The notes under the pieces are model-generated. The model had not been told where the DNA came from, made no database searches, and worked only from the letters and a program-made list of their open reading frames with translations. Below, piece after piece: positions 25,155 to 32,663 of a stretch of DNA of 64,000 nt. The stretch covers positions 310,001 through 374,000 of the forward strand of contig NZ_FOLQ01000004.1 in the NCBI RefSeq assembly GCF_900112365.1, read 5' to 3'. This stretch comes from Spirosoma endophyticum (GTDB lineage Bacteria; Bacteroidota; Bacteroidia; Cytophagales; Spirosomataceae). The translations under genes were made by a program, and so were the position numbers. The stretch's first letter is position 1. Every line of letters begins with the position of its first letter.

Positions 25155-25719
25155 ATTGGTTCAATAGAGAGCTCCACAAGACTTGATCAAATACAGCATG
25201 TTCCATTAACGTACCCCCTTTGGCTACTTCAACTGGCTCCTCACCACTATTGTTGATAAACATAAATGAATCGCAAGTCGGCATGTAGAGGGTAAAAAGA
25301 TTCATTAAGGCCCGCTTATACCGACGATAAATCACATCTGTAGGAATGTTATGTCCACCCATAGACACGCGCTTCGCAACTCGACTAACCGCCATTTCTG
25401 CCGAAGATAAATATACGAAGAAAAGAGTGATTGTATAACCAGCTTCTTTAGCACGCCGAATCGTCTGGACGTATGAACGCGTTGATAAGGTGGTTTCCAG
25501 AGCAAAATCAGTACCTTTATTAAGCAAGAAATCTATGCGCTGCAACATGATTCGACCAGCTTCAAACGCTACCGAATCAGGCTGAAAAGGTGATAAGCCC
25601 CGAGCGATTTCATCAGCATTCACAAACTCCCACACGTTTAAAATTTCTGGCAACAACGTGTAAGCTGCAGTGGTTTTTCCGGCGCCATTGGGCCCGGCGA
25701 TGATATACAGGTTTGGCAT
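25138..25719 (-). CDS. Zeta-toxin-like P-loop kinase
   Basis: The 193-residue protein starts MPNLYIIAGPNGAGKTT (Walker A at residues 9-16), followed by FVNADEIARGLSPF, FALETTLSTRSYV, RVAKRVSMGGHNIP and YRRYKRAL. This matches zeta-toxin/PezT-like kinases, which phosphorylate UDP-N-acetylglucosamine in known toxins, although some members have other targets. The upstream reading-frame extension runs into lutA and is dropped; the ATG at 25719 is 6 bp past the lutA stop. The 52-residue gene overlaps its 3' end. It lies between lutA and lutB, an unusual place for such a module. Confidence 0.85.
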   Translation of the reverse strand: MPNLYIIAGPNGAGKTTAAYTLLPEILNVWEFVNADEIARGLSPFQPDSVAFEAGRIMLQRIDFLLNKGTDFALETTLSTRSYVQTIRRAKEAGYTITLFFVYLSSAEMAVSRVAKRVSMGGHNIPTDVIYRRYKRALMNLFTLYMPTCDSFMFINNSGEEPVEVAKGGTLMEHAVFDQVLWSSLLNQYGNGK

Positions 25720-25724
25720 AACGA

Positions 25725-26465
25725 TTACGAAACGGCTCCGGTCAGAATTTCCGCTACGTGTAAAACCCGTAACGGCAGCTTCTCCCGACGGACGACACCT
25801 TCGAGGTGCATCAGGCACGATACGTCGCTCCCGACAATGACCTGCGCTCCGTTTTTAACGTGATCCTGCACGCGATCTTGCCCCATGCGGGCCGAGACGG
25901 CAGCTTCCGACACGCAAAAAGCGCCCCCGAAACCACAGCATTCATCGTAGCGATCCAGTTCAATTAATTCCAGTCCACGAACCTGCTTCAATAAATTACT
26001 CACTTTCCCGTCGCGGTTGGGCGTCAGTTCAGAATCGGACGACAGGCGTAAACCGCGCTGCCCGTGGCAACTCTGGTGCAAACCAACGCGATAGGGAAAT
26101 TCAGCATCGAAGCTCGTCACGCCTAATACGTCGGTCAGAAATTGAATGAGTTCGTAGGTACGTTCGCGGACGTGCTTAACGGCGGGGGTTTGTTCGATGA
26201 TGTTAAAATGCTTGCGGACGTGATACACACAACTTCCTGAAGGAGCCACGATGTAGTCGTAATCAGCGAAGGCCCGCACGTAATTGTGATACACGGGAAT
26301 GGAATCGGCCTCGCAACCCGCATTGGCCATCGGTTGACCGCAACAGGTTTGCTGCATGGGGAAGCTTACCTGAACGCCCGCTTTTTCGAGCAGCCGCATC
26401 GTGGCAATACCAACCTGCGGGTAAAACTGGTCAACATAGCAGGGAATAAACAGGGCAACGTTCAT
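25725..26465 (-). CDS. lutA: Lactate utilisation protein LutA (CCG-domain Fe-S protein)
   Basis: LutA is a 246-residue protein with two cysteine-rich CCG domains: PMQQTCCGQPMANAG (from about residue 36) and DECCGFGGAFCVSE (from about 170). It is related to the heterodisulfide-reductase-type and GlpC-type subunits that pass electrons from lactate. Other family features are IPCYVDQFYPQVG and APSGSCVYHVRKHF. In a canonical operon lutB follows directly; here 750 bp of kinase and small gene intervene. Confidence 0.93.
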   Translation of the reverse strand: MNVALFIPCYVDQFYPQVGIATMRLLEKAGVQVSFPMQQTCCGQPMANAGCEADSIPVYHNYVRAFADYDYIVAPSGSCVYHVRKHFNIIEQTPAVKHVRERTYELIQFLTDVLGVTSFDAEFPYRVGLHQSCHGQRGLRLSSDSELTPNRDGKVSNLLKQVRGLELIELDRYDECCGFGGAFCVSEAAVSARMGQDRVQDHVKNGAQVIVGSDVSCLMHLEGVVRREKLPLRVLHVAEILTGAVS

Positions 26466-26526
26466 GGGCGAAAGCGTGCAAGAGCGAAAGAATAAGCAAG
26501 TACGTTAACTTTTCTCTCTCACTATT

Positions 26527-26853
26527 TTATAACGTGAAAATCTTATCCATTAACAGCCATTTTTCGCCGGGTTTCGCCATTGGCAATGCCTGTTGATACG
26601 TCCAGAGCATGGTTTCCCACGTCTGAACAATCGGATTGGCCGCATCGGATGCCGCTTTGGCGTCGAACGAAAACGTATCGTCAGTTTCCATTATCATGAA
26701 CAACCGATTCCCGATGCGATAAATTTCCATTTCCGTAATTCCCGCATCCCGAATGCTGGCTTCAATATCGGGCCAAATACGTTCGTGATAGCGTTCATAC
26801 TCGGCAATCAGGGCCGGGTCATCTTTGAGGTCAAGAGCAAGGCAATAGCGCAT
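26527..26853 (-). CDS. L-rhamnose mutarotase family protein (RhaM/DUF718)
   Basis: This is a 108-residue ferredoxin-like-fold sugar mutarotase that interconverts the anomers of L-rhamnose or a related 6-deoxyhexose. His23 in YERYHERIWPDI is the family catalytic His, and EMEIYRIGNRLFMIMET and the C-terminal Trp-containing strand are typical. The start is 3 bp past the stop of the fucose permease gene, so they are surely one operon. In this context L-fucose is a likely substrate, although the family was named for L-rhamnose. Confidence 0.9.
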   Translation of the reverse strand: MRYCLALDLKDDPALIAEYERYHERIWPDIEASIRDAGITEMEIYRIGNRLFMIMETDDTFSFDAKAASDAANPIVQTWETMLWTYQQALPMAKPGEKWLLMDKIFTL

Positions 26854-26855
26854 AA

Positions 26856-28250
26856 TTAAGGGGCAATTTCAGGAGGGATATTGGCGCTGTGCAGATCATC
26901 AGATGTGATGCGGTAGCCCTGCATGGCGTAGAACACGATAAAGACAAAACAAACCAGCGGCACCAGCAGCGCATATACCGGCCCTTTGGCAAACAAGGCT
27001 CCGGCAACCAACGGCATCAACGCTCCACCGACAATGCTCATGATTACCAGCGACGACGCTATTTTCGACTCGGCACCCAGCCCTTTCGTCGCCAAAGCAA
27101 AAATGGTTGGAAACTGAATTGACTGGAAGAAATACGTAAAACTAAGCGCGATTACGGCCGTCAGGCCACCCACCAGCATGGCAATAACAACCATTGCTAC
27201 GGCCCCGATGGCGTAGACACTCAGTACGATATTGGGTCGAATGCGCGTCATCAGCGACGTACCGACGAAGCGACCAAGCATAAACAACACCAGCGCGAAC
27301 GAGGCATGGAAGCCCGCAATCTGCGTCAGCGACATGTCCGTTGGGGAGCCCGTCAGCGAATTAATAATGTTCATGTAGCCTTCGGCCACCGCCCAATGCC
27401 CTTCACGAGAGAAATCGAGTTTAAGGTCAACAAAATAGCCCCAGAGCGTAGCCTGTGCCCCTACGTTGGCAAACTGGGCAATAATACCAAGCGTCAGATG
27501 GCGATGCCGGAAAAGACTCGTAATGGAAATTTTCCCGGCAGCCTGCTCCTCTTCAGCCCCCACTTCTGGCATTTTGATAACGGCAAACAAGATCGTAATG
27601 ACCGCGAGAATAGTGCCGATAATCAGATACGGTCCCTGCACAGAAAGAGCTTCCTGCACGCGAATCGCCTGCGCCTGTGCAGGGGCCATTGCCGTCAGCA
27701 TATCCTGCGTGTACTCATTTTTCGAGAAAATGAACAAGGCGCCAATAACCGGCCCCAGAATGGCGCTGATGCCATTGAAAGACTGCGAAAAATTCAGCCG
27801 CCATTCCGCTTTTTTCGGGTCGCCCAAAACCGTTACGTAGAGATTCGCGGCCGTTTCCAGGCAGGCAATCCCGCAGGCCATAGTGAACAACGCCAGCAGG
27901 AAAAAGCCATAGACGCGCACTTCAGCGGCTGGATAAAACAGGAATGCGCCACCGCCGTACAGCAGCAATCCGAGCAGAATTCCGCGCTTATAGCCAAACT
28001 TCCGCATAACGTACCCAGCCGGAAGCGCCATGAAAAAATAACCGAGGTAGAACGCAAAGTCGACGATACCCGCCTGAAATCGGTTCAGATCAAGGGCAAT
28101 CTGAAACTGCTTGATGAGCGATCCATTCAGACTATTGGCCAGCCCCCACAGAAAAAACAAACTGGTAACGAGCGTAAACGCAAGACCATAATTGCCGGTT
28201 GATTGTCCGGATTTAAGTTTAACATTACTGGGAGCAGGGCCAAGAGCCAT
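26856..28250 (-). CDS. fucP: L-fucose:proton symporter family permease (FucP-like)
   Basis: This MFS sugar/proton symporter has 464 residues and about 12 membrane segments. FucP-family marks are FLWGLANSLNGSLIKQFQ, DFAFYLGYFFMALPAGYVMRKFGYKRGI, CLETAANLYVTVLG and WRLNFSQSFNGISAILGPVIG. Neighbours are an L-fucose-dehydrogenase-like SDR upstream and a mutarotase downstream, which supports 6-deoxyhexose uptake. Members of this family also carry other sugars such as glucose, galactose or N-acetylglucosamine, so the substrate remains an inference from context. Confidence 0.88.
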   Translation of the reverse strand: MALGPAPSNVKLKSGQSTGNYGLAFTLVTSLFFLWGLANSLNGSLIKQFQIALDLNRFQAGIVDFAFYLGYFFMALPAGYVMRKFGYKRGILLGLLLYGGGAFLFYPAAEVRVYGFFLLALFTMACGIACLETAANLYVTVLGDPKKAEWRLNFSQSFNGISAILGPVIGALFIFSKNEYTQDMLTAMAPAQAQAIRVQEALSVQGPYLIIGTILAVITILFAVIKMPEVGAEEEQAAGKISITSLFRHRHLTLGIIAQFANVGAQATLWGYFVDLKLDFSREGHWAVAEGYMNIINSLTGSPTDMSLTQIAGFHASFALVLFMLGRFVGTSLMTRIRPNIVLSVYAIGAVAMVVIAMLVGGLTAVIALSFTYFFQSIQFPTIFALATKGLGAESKIASSLVIMSIVGGALMPLVAGALFAKGPVYALLVPLVCFVFIVFYAMQGYRITSDDLHSANIPPEIAP

Positions 28251-28287
28251 TGAAGTTTTTGATTAAGGGGAGTTGATTTATGTTTTC

Positions 28288-28380
28288 TGTCATACTGACG
28301 ACAGGAAGCATCTTCGCAAAACCGCCGGAGCACTAGAAAATACTTATTTACCGAAGATGCTTCCTGTCGTCAGCATGACA
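28288..28380. repeat. 29-bp-arm palindrome between SDR and fucP genes
   Basis: Arms 28288-28316 (TGTCATACTGACGACAGGAA...) and 28352-28380 pair over 29 bp with one mismatch and a 35-nt loop. It sits in the gap between the SDR stop (28403) and the fucP start. The GTCAT-CTGACG-AGGAAGCATC type of arm resembles a widespread kind of Bacteroidota intergenic palindrome. Confidence 0.75.
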
Positions 28381-28402
28381 AAAACGTGCTCACTGACTAG
28401 TG

Positions 28403-29188
28403 CTAATCAGTAATCGAGCGGTCGAGGTGTGTATAGCCACCGTCAACGTGAACGAGTTGGCCTGTTGTGTGACTTGATTTGTCGGACAGCAGAAAGGCCA
28501 CCGCGTTGGCCAGTTCTTCGGGCGTTGTCATACGGTGTTCGAGCGGGATTTTTGAGACAATCTGCTTCAGTTTTTTCTCTGGATCAGGCAGCGTTTTGAT
28601 CCAGTTGGCATAGAGCGGTGTCCAGCTTTCGGCTACAACGACGCAGTTTACACGAATGCCGTAGGGCAACAGCTCAACCGCCCACTCGCGGGTCAGGGCG
28701 TTACGCCCGCCATTGGCTGCGGCATAGGCCGACGTATTTCCCTGCCCCGTTTCGGCCACTTTCGAGCCAATATTCACAATCGCCCCTTTCGACGCTTTCA
28801 GGAATGGCAACGCGTGATGCGCCATCAGGTAGTAATGAATCAGATTCTTGTGTAGAGAGGCAACGAACCCTACGTAAGAACCATGTTCCAGCCCGACCCC
28901 ATCGTTTACCCCGGCGTTATTAACCAGTCCATCAATACGGCCGAACTGGGCGACGGTTTGCTCAACAGCCCGCTGACATTTATCGGGTTGGGTTAACTCG
29001 GCTACAAACTGATGCGCTTTGCCACCATTGGCTTTAATGGCGTCAACAACAAGCTGGTTGTCTTTTTCACTACGTCCAATAATGACCGGAATAGCCCCCT
29101 CGGCCGCCAATACTGTTGAGATACCTTCACCAATTCCTTTGGCACCCCCTGTCACAAGAATTACTTTATCAGTCAGATTCAGATTCAT
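28403..29188 (-). CDS. Short-chain dehydrogenase, L-fucose dehydrogenase-like
   Basis: This is a Rossmann-fold SDR of 261 residues. The cofactor motif TGGAKGIG is at 13-20, NNAG at 90-93, catalytic Ser142 in NIGSK and Tyr155. The usual YxxxK reads YAAAN, with Asn159 in place of the catalytic Lys. The C-terminal GQLVHVDGGYTHLDR is typical. The start MNLNLTDKVILVTGG at 29188 is preferred over an upstream ATG that adds a hydrophobic, non-family leader. With the permease and mutarotase downstream it probably oxidises L-fucose to its lactone or acts on a later deoxy-keto acid. Confidence 0.82.
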   Translation of the reverse strand: MNLNLTDKVILVTGGAKGIGEGISTVLAAEGAIPVIIGRSEKDNQLVVDAIKANGGKAHQFVAELTQPDKCQRAVEQTVAQFGRIDGLVNNAGVNDGVGLEHGSYVGFVASLHKNLIHYYLMAHHALPFLKASKGAIVNIGSKVAETGQGNTSAYAAANGGRNALTREWAVELLPYGIRVNCVVVAESWTPLYANWIKTLPDPEKKLKQIVSKIPLEHRMTTPEELANAVAFLLSDKSSHTTGQLVHVDGGYTHLDRSITD

Positions 29189-29223
29189 ACGTCGTCTATT
29201 TACTACGGCAAGAAAAACATCAA

Positions 29224-29268
29224 AGACGAAAAGAGAAAGACAATCCATTGTCTTTTCTCCTTCCGTCT
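29224..29268 (-). repeat. Hairpin just upstream of the SDR gene
   Basis: AGACGAAAAGAGAAAGACAAT (29224-29244) pairs with ATTGTCTTTTCTCCTTCCGTCT (29247-29268) apart from one bulge and a mismatch, with a 2-nt loop. It is 36 bp upstream of the SDR start, so it could lie in the 5' leader. The rest of the gap to 29481 shows no gene. Confidence 0.5.
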
Positions 29269-29481
29269 CGTTTTATTTCACTGGAAACAGGAGTATTCGC
29301 TTGCTGGTCAGACAGTCCCTGTGCTACGTGACTCTCGGTAGATTAGCGATGCTGAAGGTATCTGAATAAGCTGATGTGGTAAGTCAGGTTATGGAGCAGG
29401 CTGCACATAACGAGACACTACTGCTTAATTTTATTCTTCGTATTGTAAAAGTACAACCTAATCAGCCTTGGTTATTCTTCA

Positions 29482-29922
29482 CTAACTGTCCTTCAAGTCC
29501 TTCTTCACTTCCTTGATTAATGACTCGTCGCCGTTCAACGCTCTCGACATAGTACAGCCTTGCTCTTCATAGATACGACCCTTTCTTTCCAGGAATAATA
29601 GGTACTCTTTATGCTTGTCATAGGTGAGATCACAGTCTGAATAATGCGATCCAATTTCAATTACTTCGTGGCTGGATAAGGGGCCTTTCAGGGATTGTTT
29701 CACCTTTATTTTTACCCGGTAACTTTCATACGGGCGAGGATGGTATCTGGCTAATCTTCTCTCCCGTTTTGTGTCTAATAATTCGACCACTTGAGCGATA
29801 ACGATAATCTTACTTTTGCTTACAGCCCGCTCAACGGTTATATCGTCACAATCACAGGCTAGTACACCGCTTAACTTCAGACAAAATGATAGCAAGAGGA
29901 GGCAGTAGGAGAAAAATCGCAT
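29482..29922 (-). CDS. Secreted protein with TIMP/NTR-like domain
   Basis: The 146-residue protein has a hydrophobic leader ending GVLACDCDD. If cleaved before Cys23, the mature protein begins with Cys, as in TIMP-like netrin (NTR) domains; VLAC could also serve as a lipobox. The following TVERAVSKSKIIVIAQVVEL, VKIKVKQSLKGPLSS and YLLFLERKG segments match the OB-fold strands of bacterial NTR-like proteins, and further Cys residues occur in SDCDLTY and EEQGCTM. In animals the domain inhibits metalloproteases; the bacterial role is unknown. The ATG at 29922 is preferred over one six codons upstream. Confidence 0.65.
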   Translation of the reverse strand: MRFFSYCLLLLSFCLKLSGVLACDCDDITVERAVSKSKIIVIAQVVELLDTKRERRLARYHPRPYESYRVKIKVKQSLKGPLSSHEVIEIGSHYSDCDLTYDKHKEYLLFLERKGRIYEEQGCTMSRALNGDESLIKEVKKDLKDS

Positions 29923-29955
29923 TCGTTGTATAAGTAGCAATATGCTAACCTAAGC

Positions 29956-30342
29956 TCACTTTCTAGGTAGAATACACACTGGATTCATTTTCGCTAAGCC
30001 AATAATGGGCCATCTCCTTTCTCCGCTTCTCACCGCACTAATCGGCATCTGATCAGTGTAAAAAGAATAGCTCTCCGACTTGTTGACCCTGTTAAACCGG
30101 ATTATATCGGCTCCGTAACTTATTTGATAATATCCGTTAGGCGGTAACTGCTGGTTAAGAAGTTTATCAAACATCATTTTGAACAGGACACTAACTGTAT
30201 CTTTCTCAATGATAGTGGCTATCCAGTCGGTACTTTCCTTCTCGAAAGCGACTTGGCCCTTTATCGTCTTTAAAGCCATTCCCTGAGACCAGCCCAGAGT
30301 TGAACAGAGGGAAGTAATGATAATGAGGTATATCCACTTCAT
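29956..30342 (-). CDS. Secreted protein of unknown function
   Basis: The 128-residue protein begins with a signal peptide (MKWIYLIIITSLCSTLGWSQ) and a mature part with no family I recognise. It carries TIKGQVAFEKESTDWIATII and GYYQISYGADIIRF, a likely beta-rich domain. It is followed 33 bp downstream by the NTR-like gene on the same strand, so the two may be co-expressed. The eight codons upstream of the chosen ATG add a polar stretch before the signal peptide and are dropped. Confidence 0.55.
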   Translation of the reverse strand: MKWIYLIIITSLCSTLGWSQGMALKTIKGQVAFEKESTDWIATIIEKDTVSVLFKMMFDKLLNQQLPPNGYYQISYGADIIRFNRVNKSESYSFYTDQMPISAVRSGERRWPIIGLAKMNPVCILPRK

Positions 30343-30628
30343 AATACTTACTGCGTTGTTGTGCAATTAAACGTTATGTTAACTCATATAGCTCTGAATC
30401 AAAATATTACTTTAAATTAATTCAGTAAGCAAGCTGGCAATCAAAGCTACACCAACTATCCCGTTCTATCTCGTCTGTTAGTCCTTTAACCTACAAAAAT
30501 ATTCTCAAAAAACACATTCCCGTTGGAAGATTCGGCTGGAATAACCTTCAACACCTCCCAGTGCGCGACGATTTACTGAAATCATTTGAGTACAAATATC
30601 GGTCCGCCCTGTATCATGCTGGCCATCA

Positions 30629-30862
30629 TTAAACGACAAATGGTTCTTCGGCTATTGACGTTTCAACGTACTCCAGAATGTCCCCAGGCTGGCACTGTAG
30701 TACACGGCAGATAGCCGCTAACGTATCAAACCGAATTCCTTTTGCTTTCCCAGTCTTGAGTATTGACAGGTTTACGTTACTAATTCCCACCTGTCGGGAT
30801 AGCTCGTTAAGCGACATTTTACGTCGAGCCATCATCACATCTAAGTTCACTACAATATCCAC
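30629..30862 (-). CDS. XRE/YozG-type helix-turn-helix regulator
   Basis: This 77-residue Cro/CI-type HTH protein carries LDVMMARRKMSLNELSRQVG, ISNVNLSILKTGKAKGIRF and LAAICRVLQCQPGDILEY. It matches the short YozG-like regulators that are almost always encoded directly after a DUF2975 membrane protein; here the DUF2975 stop is one base before its ATG. The pair probably acts as a membrane-linked regulatory unit, but the signal and targets are unknown. Confidence 0.88.
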   Translation of the reverse strand: MDIVVNLDVMMARRKMSLNELSRQVGISNVNLSILKTGKAKGIRFDTLAAICRVLQCQPGDILEYVETSIAEEPFVV

Positions 30863-30863
30863 C

Positions 30864-31352
30864 TTATATAAACGCTTCGTTCTCGTGTTTTACCGCAATG
30901 GCCTGCCGGGTAAAATATGTCAGCAACAAAATAGAAAGAACCAATACGTAAACAATCAGCGAATGATCAAAAACGTGTTCGGCGAAGTAAAAGGCGAATT
31001 TGCTACGCGCTTCCTGAAAGCTAACTGGTTTATGGTAATAATGCCAGGTGGACATTCCGGCATTGGCCAATGAATTACTGATAGCCACAGCCAGGCTTAA
31101 TAAGCCGAAGCCTTGAAGTTGTTTGATATTGGCTTGCTCAAAGTACCCTTTCTGGAGAAGCGTTTTTTTGATCCGAAAGACCATGTAGCCCATTCCCAGA
31201 ATACCGGCATAAGTAGCAATTTTAAAAACCCACATCCAGCGAAGAATTCCGTCGTACTGATTTATGATACCTACCCCTCCATAGATAAAGAACAAGCATT
31301 GCAGGCCAGTCAACACCGCAATTACCCAAAAGACAGCATTTATTAGTTTCAT
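30864..31352 (-). CDS. DUF2975 membrane protein
   Basis: This is a 162-residue membrane protein with about four hydrophobic segments (MKLINAVFWVIAVLTGLQCLFFIY, WVFKIATYAGILGMGYMVF, FGLLSLAVAISNSLANAG and SLIVYVLVLSILLLTYF). The block KTLLQKGYFEQANIKQLQGFG between segments is the DUF2975 hallmark. It is the upstream partner of the XRE gene. A TAGTTTTG -7-like box at 31377-31384 lies 25 bp before its start. The function of DUF2975 proteins is not established. Confidence 0.87.
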   Translation of the reverse strand: MKLINAVFWVIAVLTGLQCLFFIYGGVGIINQYDGILRWMWVFKIATYAGILGMGYMVFRIKKTLLQKGYFEQANIKQLQGFGLLSLAVAISNSLANAGMSTWHYYHKPVSFQEARSKFAFYFAEHVFDHSLIVYVLVLSILLLTYFTRQAIAVKHENEAFI

Positions 31353-31376
31353 TATTAATTTGGTTTAGGATTAAGC

Positions 31377-31384
31377 CAAAACTA
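31377..31384 (-). promoter_or_regulatory. -7-like box upstream of the DUF2975 gene
   Basis: The minus strand reads TAGTTTTG, matching TAnnTTTG, right after the manA terminator hairpin. A TTG lies only 14 bp upstream, too close for a good -33 element. Confidence 0.35.
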
Positions 31385-31396
31385 ATAATTTTTATA

Positions 31397-31443
31397 TACA
31401 ACGTTTTATTTTTAATGTAAAACATTAAAAATAAAACGTTGTA
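31397..31443. terminator. Perfect 22-bp-arm hairpin after manA
   Basis: The sequence TACAACGTTTTATTTTTAATGT, an AAA loop, and its exact complement form a 47-bp palindrome. It starts 14 bp past the manA stop on the minus strand and is rich in A/T, with T-tracts on both strands, so it is a good bidirectional terminator. Confidence 0.8.
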
Positions 31444-31456
31444 CCACTATCCTCCA

Positions 31457-32437
31457 TCACGGCACGTAGGTTTCCAGTAACGTCATGTCGCCGTCGGGAA
31501 CGAACGTAACGGTATTGATTGAGGCCGGAACAAGGGTGCATTGTCCCATTTTGAGCGATACGCTGTAGCCACCTTCCGCTTCGATTGTTAGGGCACCAGC
31601 CACGCAAATCAGGATTACAAACGAATCAATGTGGGTGTAATCATGCTCTATTTCCTGATTGGCCGTCAGCACATTAGTCACGAAGTAGTCGCTCGTCACG
31701 GCGTTAACGCTCTCGTTCAACTTCCTGTCGTACTGTGTTTTGTACTGATCGTAATGATGGTAATTTATGGCATCGACGGCAAGATCTGTGTGCAGTTCAC
31801 GCTTCTGCCCGGTTGTCGCGTCTACGCGGTCAAAATCGTAAATCCGATATGTAGTGTCGGAGGTTTGCTGGATTTCGGCCAGCAGAAGTCCTTTCCCGAT
31901 GTAGTGAACACGTCCGGCAGGCAAAAAAAACACGTCTCCGGGTGAGGCTGGTTCAATGTTCAGAATATCCTGAATGGTATTATCGGCGACGGCCTTAACG
32001 TACTCGTCTTTAGTCACTTCCCGATTGAAACCCGAATTAAGTTTCGCACCCTCGTCGGCCTGCATGATATACCACATCTCGGTTTTCCCAAAGCCATTTT
32101 GCCGCTTTTTGGCTAGTTCGTCATCCGGGTGAACCTGGATCGATAGGTCGTCGTTGGCATCGATGAACTTAATCAGCAGGGGGAATCGGTTGCCGTATTT
32201 TTCATATACATGCTGCCCTACGAGTTTGCCCTTATACTGTTCAACTAATTCATGCAATGATTTTCCCTGCAAACTCCCCTCTTTCACCACCGATACGTTG
32301 CCTTCTACATCGGAAACCTCCCACGTTTCGCCACAGTTGGGTAAGGGAGAAAATTCTTTCTCCAGAATGGTTTTTATCTTCTGGCCACCCCAGATTTTAT
32401 CTTTAAAAATGGTCTCGAATGTAAGCGGATACAGCAT
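31457..32437 (-). CDS. manA: Mannose-6-phosphate isomerase, class I type
   Basis: This cupin-type isomerase (326 residues) interconverts mannose 6-phosphate and fructose 6-phosphate. The N-terminal YPLTFETIFKDKIWGGQKI and GETWEVSDVEGNVSVV, and the zinc-binding QVHPDDELAKKRQNGFGKTEMWYI (from residue 101), are typical of the shorter Bacteroidota/Firmicutes form. A second cupin half ends with LVPASINTVTF. It is flanked by a terminator downstream and a long palindrome upstream, so it is probably transcribed alone. Confidence 0.92.
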   Translation of the reverse strand: MLYPLTFETIFKDKIWGGQKIKTILEKEFSPLPNCGETWEVSDVEGNVSVVKEGSLQGKSLHELVEQYKGKLVGQHVYEKYGNRFPLLIKFIDANDDLSIQVHPDDELAKKRQNGFGKTEMWYIMQADEGAKLNSGFNREVTKDEYVKAVADNTIQDILNIEPASPGDVFFLPAGRVHYIGKGLLLAEIQQTSDTTYRIYDFDRVDATTGQKRELHTDLAVDAINYHHYDQYKTQYDRKLNESVNAVTSDYFVTNVLTANQEIEHDYTHIDSFVILICVAGALTIEAEGGYSVSLKMGQCTLVPASINTVTFVPDGDMTLLETYVP

Positions 32438-32471
32438 GATGAATGGGTTATTGAATCGACAATTGATAGAG

Positions 32472-32565
32472 TTTTATTGTCCACAGAGGCACAAAGAACA
32501 CAGAGATAAATAGTCGAAAAAAAATTGATAGCTCTGTGTTCTTTGTGCCTCTGTGGACAATAAAA
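32472..32565. repeat. Perfect 34-bp-arm palindrome with CACAGAGGC core
   Basis: Arms 32472-32505 (starting TTTTATTGTCCACAGAGGCA) and 32532-32565 are perfect complements with a 26-nt loop. It lies between the DUF2306 stop (32664) and the manA start (32437). The word AATTGATAG occurs both just before the left arm (32461) and inside the loop. It shares its core with 23529-23586. Confidence 0.8.
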
Positions 32566-32663
32566 CCACGTGATTATAATAAATCTTCGTGATTACTTAG
32601 TTGCTAACTAACCGACAAAGTAACGCATTTGTTGGGCTGATTGGAGGCCGACAGTGCAATCCG

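Noticed and set aside
27306..28202. Plus-strand 298-codon frame opposite fucP
   Set aside because: It lies fully inside fucP, has highly charged sequence without domains, and fucP on the other strand is a clear family member.
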